Positions 60,801-64,000 of a stretch of 64,000 nt of DNA are shown piece by piece. The DNA lies in assembly GCA_004764695.1 (NCBI GenBank), contig SMSO01000014.1:1315148-1379147 (forward strand), read 5' to 3'. The DNA is from Schizochytrium sp. TIO01 (Eukaryota; Sar; Bigyra; Thraustochytrida; Thraustochytriidae). The notes beneath the pieces were generated by a model, which was given only the letters and a program-made list of their open reading frames with translations, was not told the origin of the DNA and made no database searches. A program made the translations under genes and the position numbers. Every line of letters begins with the position of its first letter. Position 1 is the stretch's first letter.

Positions 60801-63800
60801 TTAACATCGTTCTGGGCAAAACTTAGTGCTTCCTCAATGTTGTCTCTCAATGTTTTCGTTTTATCTTCGAGTTCTTCATCATTCTCCGGCCATGTCATAG
60901 TCATCCTGGCAATATCTTCCTGCATATCTTCGTCTTTGGCCTGTACAAGATTAAGAGTACTGCGCAGGAGCCGTCGGGTCTCCTCCTCTGGATCTGTAGA
61001 TTTATTCAGAGATTCTTTCATCTTTGTCAGATGTCCACGCGGCTCATAAATACCTTCGTCTTTCTCTAAACGAAGCTTCATGAGAGACAACCGAGGTGCG
61101 GAACTTAGGCGCTTTGCCCGGACTTGTGTGTTAAGTTCTGCTTGCAGTTTCTCATTTCTAGCCTCCTGTTCGTTCAGAGACTCTCGCAAACCTGCAATCG
61201 TTTCTCGATAAACGTTTTCAGTGTTTGACTTCATGGTGGTAACATGCATGGTCTCGGCATCGGCATTGGCTTTGGCTTTGGCATCGGCATTAGCCTTGGC
61301 TCTGGCATTAGCATCAGCTTTGACTCTGGCATCAGCATCAGCCTTGGCTCTGGCATCAGCATCAGCCTTGGTTCTGGCATCAGCATCAGCCTTGGCTCTG
61401 GTATCAGCATCAGCCTTGGCTCTGGCATCAGCATCAGCCTTGGTTCTGGCATCAGCATCAGCCTTGGCTCTGGTATCAGCATCAGCCTTGGCTCTGGCAT
61501 CAGCATCAGCCTTGGCTCTGGCATTAGCATCAGCCTTGGCTCTGGCATCAGCATCAGCCTTGGCTCTGGCATCAGCATCAGCCTTGGCTCTGGCATCAGC
61601 ATCAGCCTTGGCTCTGGCATCAGCATCAGCCTTGGCTCTGGCATCAGCATCAGCCTTGGCTCTGGCATCAGCATCAGCCTTGGCTCTGGCATCAGCATCA
61701 GCCTTGGCTTTGACATCATCATTTACATTAGCGTTAGAAATGATGGCATTGGATGATTTTGCAATCAAACTTAGGTCTACTTTTTGATCCTTGTATTTTC
61801 CACTGAGGCGATCAAATACAGCCGAGTATTTACCCTCATACTTGTCTAAAATTCCCTCAACACCACCTAGTTTTGTGGGATCAATGCGTTTGTAAAAATC
61901 TGTTAAGAGGATCCTTGCCTCGTCTCTTGTGAAGACGCGTTGCTCTGGTGGTACAAATGTAACAGTTGGAGGACAGTCCTTGTAATAACCTGTGACACCA
62001 TCACGGCAGGTGTAAATCATCCCTTCTTGAGCGCCAGTGAATGGTACATCACCCTTGGTTTCTGATTTTGACCTGTTCTCGAAGCTGCTAGTGGTAGCGG
62101 TGCTGCCAAAAAGAGAGCCTCCCGTAGAAGATGTCCCACCCCCAGAATTTCCAAATAATGACGATGTGCCATTTCCTTGCGGTTGAGCAGCGGCGGCGGT
62201 TCCAAAAGAGGTAGAAGAGCCCCCAAAGAGACTTTGCGTGGGTTGGCTAGAAAGGGAGTTTGACATCGCTCCGAAACCAAAACTTGATTTTGCCTCGCTA
62301 TTTGAAGAACCTACAGCTGATTTGCTTGCTTCTCCAAACAACGAGCCGTTTGAGACCTTCTCGGTGCTTGAAGAGGATGAAGAGCCTCCGAAGAGACTTT
62401 GCGTGGGTTGGCTAGAAAGGGAGTTTGACATCGCTCCGAAACCAAAACTTGATTTTGCCTCGCTATTTGAAGAACCTACAGCTGATTTGCTTGCTTCTCC
62501 AAACAACGAGCCGTTTGAGACCTTCTCGGTGCTTGAAGAGGATGAAGAGGATGTACTGAATAGAGATCCAGCACCAGTAGATTTGCCTGTGAATAGGTCT
62601 GTTTTTCCTGACTGAGCATCGCCCGCTTTGCTCTGAGCTGTTGCACCGAAGGTTGTAGATGAAGGTGCAGAGGAACTAAAATCAAAAGCAGAACCGCCCA
62701 TACCAGATGTAGGCTTAGAGTTCACTTTGTTGTCGGATTTAGCTGGAGAGGGGACGGATCGTGCTGTGGGCAAGCTAGAGGTTGTGAGACACATTCCTGG
62801 AATGGTTGCTGCTGATGATGTTGTGGAATATTCAGTATCCGCAAAGGCAAAATGTTCAAGGATACCATCAGTAGTGCTGACTACAATTGTGGGAGGCGGG
62901 GCAAAATGAGGCTTCCCTTCAAGCTCACCGTCAGTGCCATAGATGTGGTCTGGGGCAACCTTTGCCTTCACACAGAGAGCCATGGCCATGCCAAGCACAA
63001 ATGGGTTTTCCTGAAAACCAATTTCGGGGTCATCATCCCCGTTGTCGGCTAGGACCCATGGGCGCTCAGCAAGACTCCAGATTGAGCCACCACATATTTC
63101 AGGTGTTTCTACTGGATCTTGACGCATCATGACTTTATTACGTTCAATGGCGAAATCACCACCGTCAGCTATAGTGAAGATGGCCATATTTCGACTCCAT
63201 GTTGATGTCAGTACCATACCGTTTAAGTGAGGGATTCTTTGCATGAAAAAGCGATGTTCCCAGGACTTATCACGAATGGAATAATCAAGCGGATCAGATA
63301 AGAACTGCGAAGCAATCACCTGGGCTGACTGAAGATCCAGCTGGACAACCGCAAGAGCCGGCAAAGGAGGTGGGTCATCGTCGTCTTCATCAGAGCCTAT
63401 CGCAACAGCGCTGCGGAAACCCACAGCCAAAACTGATTCGGACATCCATGCAAGAGCGTTTGCATTGACATTACCTTCAAGCTCTTCTGATTCGATTTGA
63501 AATGAACCACGCTGCTCAAGGTTATTAGTTTGAAAGAGGTGAACAGAACCATCATCCATACCCACCGCAATGATTGATTTGGAATCGCCTTCGAAGCCCG
63601 AAGCGCAGGCCAGACCCCTTAAGCTCTCGTCGGAGAACTTTGAACTGGATATATCTTCGCCGTCTGCGGCATTGAATAATTGCAGCGAATCTTCGGACAC
63701 CACCGCGACACGTTCATCCTCGAGGAAGGCAACGTCTTGGACAGACAGCTGTTTTCGCCAGAGGGGCGAGCGCTTTGCATTTCGTGTTAGACCTCCAAGG

Positions 63801-63985
63801 TCGAACATAAAAAAGGTATTGTCTAACGACCATGCAGCTACAAGGGTCTCTGACCACGGACAAAGTTTCAAGCCCAAGAGAGGCTTTTTAGCTTCTAAGC
63901 ACGCCCAGATAGGAGGCTCTGCGATAGCATCGCGTTCCTGTGCCAAGTTAACGCCTTCTTTTGCCATGAAGGATTCCATCTCCAT
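57863..63985 (-). CDS. NUP214: FG-repeat nucleoporin of the NUP214/Nup159 type, 2040 aa (N-terminus may extend past the window)
   Basis: Residues 1 to about 400 read as a beta-propeller (PLLGLKLCPWSETLVAAW, AVGMDDGSVHLF), the fold that in NUP214/Nup159 docks the mRNA-export helicase DDX19/Dbp5. About 427-655 is FG-rich (SLFG, FGFG) and contains a 55-residue tandem duplication. Then come a helical module (about 685-737), an octapeptide array (about 757-910) and a long charged coiled-coil (about 920-1345), which in this family anchors to NUP88/NUP62. A second FG region (GLFG, SLFG, GFG) runs to the C-terminus with two more copies of the module (about 1602-1651 and 1765-1812), ending in a Gly/Ser-rich GFGG tail. 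Propeller, coiled coil, then FG is the NUP214 order. Its length is close to the animal protein's roughly 2090. Role: cytoplasmic-face pore filament and mRNA export (inferred). The frame stays open from 63985 to the window edge (EEDYY before the Met), so the true start may be further right. Confidence 0.8.
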   Translation of the reverse strand: MEMESFMAKEGVNLAQERDAIAEPPIWACLEAKKPLLGLKLCPWSETLVAAWSLDNTFFMFDLGGLTRNAKRSPLWRKQLSVQDVAFLEDERVAVVSEDSLQLFNAADGEDISSSKFSDESLRGLACASGFEGDSKSIIAVGMDDGSVHLFQTNNLEQRGSFQIESEELEGNVNANALAWMSESVLAVGFRSAVAIGSDEDDDDPPPLPALAVVQLDLQSAQVIASQFLSDPLDYSIRDKSWEHRFFMQRIPHLNGMVLTSTWSRNMAIFTIADGGDFAIERNKVMMRQDPVETPEICGGSIWSLAERPWVLADNGDDDPEIGFQENPFVLGMAMALCVKAKVAPDHIYGTDGELEGKPHFAPPPTIVVSTTDGILEHFAFADTEYSTTSSAATIPGMCLTTSSLPTARSVPSPAKSDNKVNSKPTSGMGGSAFDFSSSAPSSTTFGATAQSKAGDAQSGKTDLFTGKSTGAGSLFSTSSSSSSSTEKVSNGSLFGEASKSAVGSSNSEAKSSFGFGAMSNSLSSQPTQSLFGGSSSSSSTEKVSNGSLFGEASKSAVGSSNSEAKSSFGFGAMSNSLSSQPTQSLFGGSSTSFGTAAAAQPQGNGTSSLFGNSGGGTSSTGGSLFGSTATTSSFENRSKSETKGDVPFTGAQEGMIYTCRDGVTGYYKDCPPTVTFVPPEQRVFTRDEARILLTDFYKRIDPTKLGGVEGILDKYEGKYSAVFDRLSGKYKDQKVDLSLIAKSSNAIISNANVNDDVKAKADADARAKADADARAKADADARAKADADARAKADADARAKADADARAKADADARAKADANARAKADADARAKADADTRAKADADARTKADADARAKADADTRAKADADARTKADADARAKADADARVKADANARAKANADAKAKANADAETMHVTTMKSNTENVYRETIAGLRESLNEQEARNEKLQAELNTQVRAKRLSSAPRLSLMKLRLEKDEGIYEPRGHLTKMKESLNKSTDPEEETRRLLRSTLNLVQAKDEDMQEDIARMTMTWPENDEELEDKTKTLRDNIEEALSFAQNDVKKLVREGADFLAATRRNYLNYLSLFESVKNQMHSRMRSLQPDGHNSGPSFDQGFESIEHAPQIEASDEELAELLLHLQSANKRVHDLERFREMMEHQMTSLRETLQNQQRTISLSQRNPPDQRDSRRVVTLAASNETYVERQRQLMRRAMSMYKRARTSFDEMRSLYARLNGINSRLKAAIDDVEDIDEIEQGKIGEFSDQSALVPTLSNNGGSPSLTKTYEQELADLDSIDAMIKEHISAQPIIMRDSTGQEMRQARPLKEARSAARKELRWRRSLAAKTSRQSVEADGTLTDDGSLDFINSFSQRRPGLTEKQEEALSHMADPPKLRPVVSEEAVGASWSDTKPGAQTKPSDKKSSTFGPGSGGLFGAKSQSSNEVSGSFASQEPSQEEAEQEKEEKKSSGLFGNTSGSSSSSSLFLGQGGTSQTKNEEAPKPPFTPKKAEGASSSLFGVAGQALSSSNNSQLSKEVTDSNDGKQQNSPEAPKPLFGNTTQQTPSTPSSSSTGLFGASSSSSGLFGTSTPATPSSPAPSVANSERDLTNVDIRKTLAEFYREHKPELISKLDQNMEKYKQNFNHMFDLLEKKYRTKIKLIPNDGTGESSGGSNSVFGSTSMSSGLGGTGSSGFGNQASSNTGFGQSSSGFGQSSSGFGQSSSGFGTSTPSASSFGSSQPLGSSGFGASTSTPVGGSMFGGQQQQQTPGGGNNMDARQRLVEFYQKQNPEKLNSVDKTLERYRGRETELFAQLEKKYGPGSTGFFAGGNTGGQAMGSGGAFGATPGGFGNSSGFGASGSSGGFGSSGFGTPSSNGMGAQSAGANGGGFAGFAGSSSSSFGSPAAATSGSGGFGNSSGGFGSSSGGGASGFGASSSGGSSGFGTNSGFGTSAGGGSSGFNNGGGFGTSSSGSSGGFGSSGFGSAPTGGGFGGNASSFGGNTGGGSGFGGTAGGGGFGGSSGGGFGGFGGNSGGGGGSSFSGSSFTNMRG
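58550..58693 (-). other. Nucleoporin helical module, copy C
   Basis: Encodes residues about 1765-1812, beginning NMDARQRLVEFYQKQNPEK and ending LEKKYGPG. It is gapless against copies A and B over the core, and closest to B. It precedes the terminal glycine-rich FG tail. Confidence 0.8.
59033..59182 (-). other. Nucleoporin helical module, copy B
   Basis: Encodes residues about 1602-1651, beginning NVDIRKTLAEFYREHKPE. It has the same 35-residue core spacing (FY, P7, Y20, F28, L31, KY34-35) as copies A and C. It is embedded between FG stretches in the C-terminal third. Confidence 0.8.
61254..61714 (-). repeat. 24-bp coding minisatellite (octapeptide AKADADAR, about 19 copies)
   Basis: In-frame tandem array inside the nucleoporin. 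Each 24-bp unit encodes Ala-Lys-Ala-Asp-Ala-Asp-Ala-Arg with a few Thr, Val or Asn variants, and the copies toward the protein's C-terminal side are the most diverged. The composition (alternating Ala with regularly spaced Lys, Asp and Arg) predicts an extended, highly soluble helix. The antisense strand is also open through the array because of its simple composition. Confidence 0.95.
61775..61933 (-). other. Nucleoporin helical module, copy A
   Basis: Encodes residues about 685-737. Its core runs from Phe697-Tyr698 to a final Lys-Tyr 35 residues on, with Pro at core position 7, Tyr at 20, Phe at 28 and Leu at 31. The same spacing recurs without gaps in copies B and C. It sits just before the octapeptide array and after a small Cys-containing segment (GMIYTCRDGVTGYYKDCPP). 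Confidence 0.75.
62226..62549 (-). repeat. Recent 165-bp tandem duplication in the nucleoporin FG region
   Basis: Bases 62226-62384 recur at 62391-62549 (offset 165 bp) and appear identical from 62236 on, with mismatches only at the junction. It encodes a repeated 55-residue block containing SLFG and FGFG motifs (about residues 479-587). Identity at the DNA level implies a recent event, or an assembly artefact. Confidence 0.9.
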
Positions 63986-64000
63986 GTAATAGTCTTCCTC

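Noticed and set aside
61221-61787. 188-residue Ala/Leu/Ser open frame and two further long frames across the octapeptide array
   Set aside because: A repeat unit of 24 bp (a multiple of 3) without stops opens several frames on both strands. Only the frame continuous with the nucleoporin makes sense.
1-64000. tRNA, rRNA, snRNA or CRISPR features
   Set aside because: Scanning both strands by eye for B-box-like GGTTCRANNCC with a matching A box gave no convincing tRNA. Repeats here are contiguous microsatellites without spacers, so not CRISPR. A covariance-model scan would be needed to exclude RNAs fully.

Overview
The window looks like nuclear DNA from a unicellular, intron-poor eukaryote. Four protein genes sit at the right end (about 50.2-64.0 kb). 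Each reads as one uninterrupted open frame, and three of them have an A three bases before the ATG. Their products are typically eukaryotic: a KDEL receptor, a ubiquitin-specific protease, an FG nucleoporin and a SAP/AT-hook chromatin-type protein. I see no bacterial operon structure, no plastid or mitochondrial genes, no telomere repeat and no rRNA. The lineage cannot be fixed from the sequence alone. A stramenopile such as a thraustochytrid, or another compact protist, is my best guess and is only a guess.

Layout. Positions 1 to about 50,200 form a long interval without a recognisable intact gene. It falls into two kinds of DNA. The first kind (about 1-26 kb and 34-46 kb) is studded with microsatellites, most with a four-base period: GACT/CAGT, TTTG, TTTC, GAAT, ATGT, GCTT, GATA and CATC. 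The largest is a perfect TTTG array of about 70 units at 1751-2029. The second kind (about 26.4-34.0 kb and 46.8-50.2 kb) is AT-richer, with few microsatellites. Several short patches resemble coding sequence but are broken by stops and frame changes or lack an ATG (8.7-9.3, 12.7-14.25, 20.4-20.8, 25.9-26.4 and 35.25-35.88 kb). One complete 96-residue reading frame at 24403-24693 faintly resembles the first half of a fatty-acid-binding protein. I treat these as eroded gene remnants or orphan exons, not as genes.

Gene block. On the + strand lie the 892-residue SAP/AT-hook protein (50244-52922) and the KDEL receptor (53655-54326). Facing them on the - strand are a USP-family deubiquitinase with a PH-like N-terminus (54766-56967) and a 2040-residue nucleoporin of the NUP214/Nup159 type (57863-63985, possibly continuing past the right edge). 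The products act in separate housekeeping processes (chromatin, ER retrieval, ubiquitin removal, nuclear pore), so no shared pathway is implied.

The most interesting observations are inside the nucleoporin. A roughly 48-residue helical module is present three times with an exactly conserved 35-residue core. There is a long alanine/lysine/aspartate/arginine octapeptide array. A recent 165-bp tandem duplication lies in the FG region. The abrupt switch from a 50-kb microsatellite-laden gene desert to a compact intronless gene block is the other feature worth attention.
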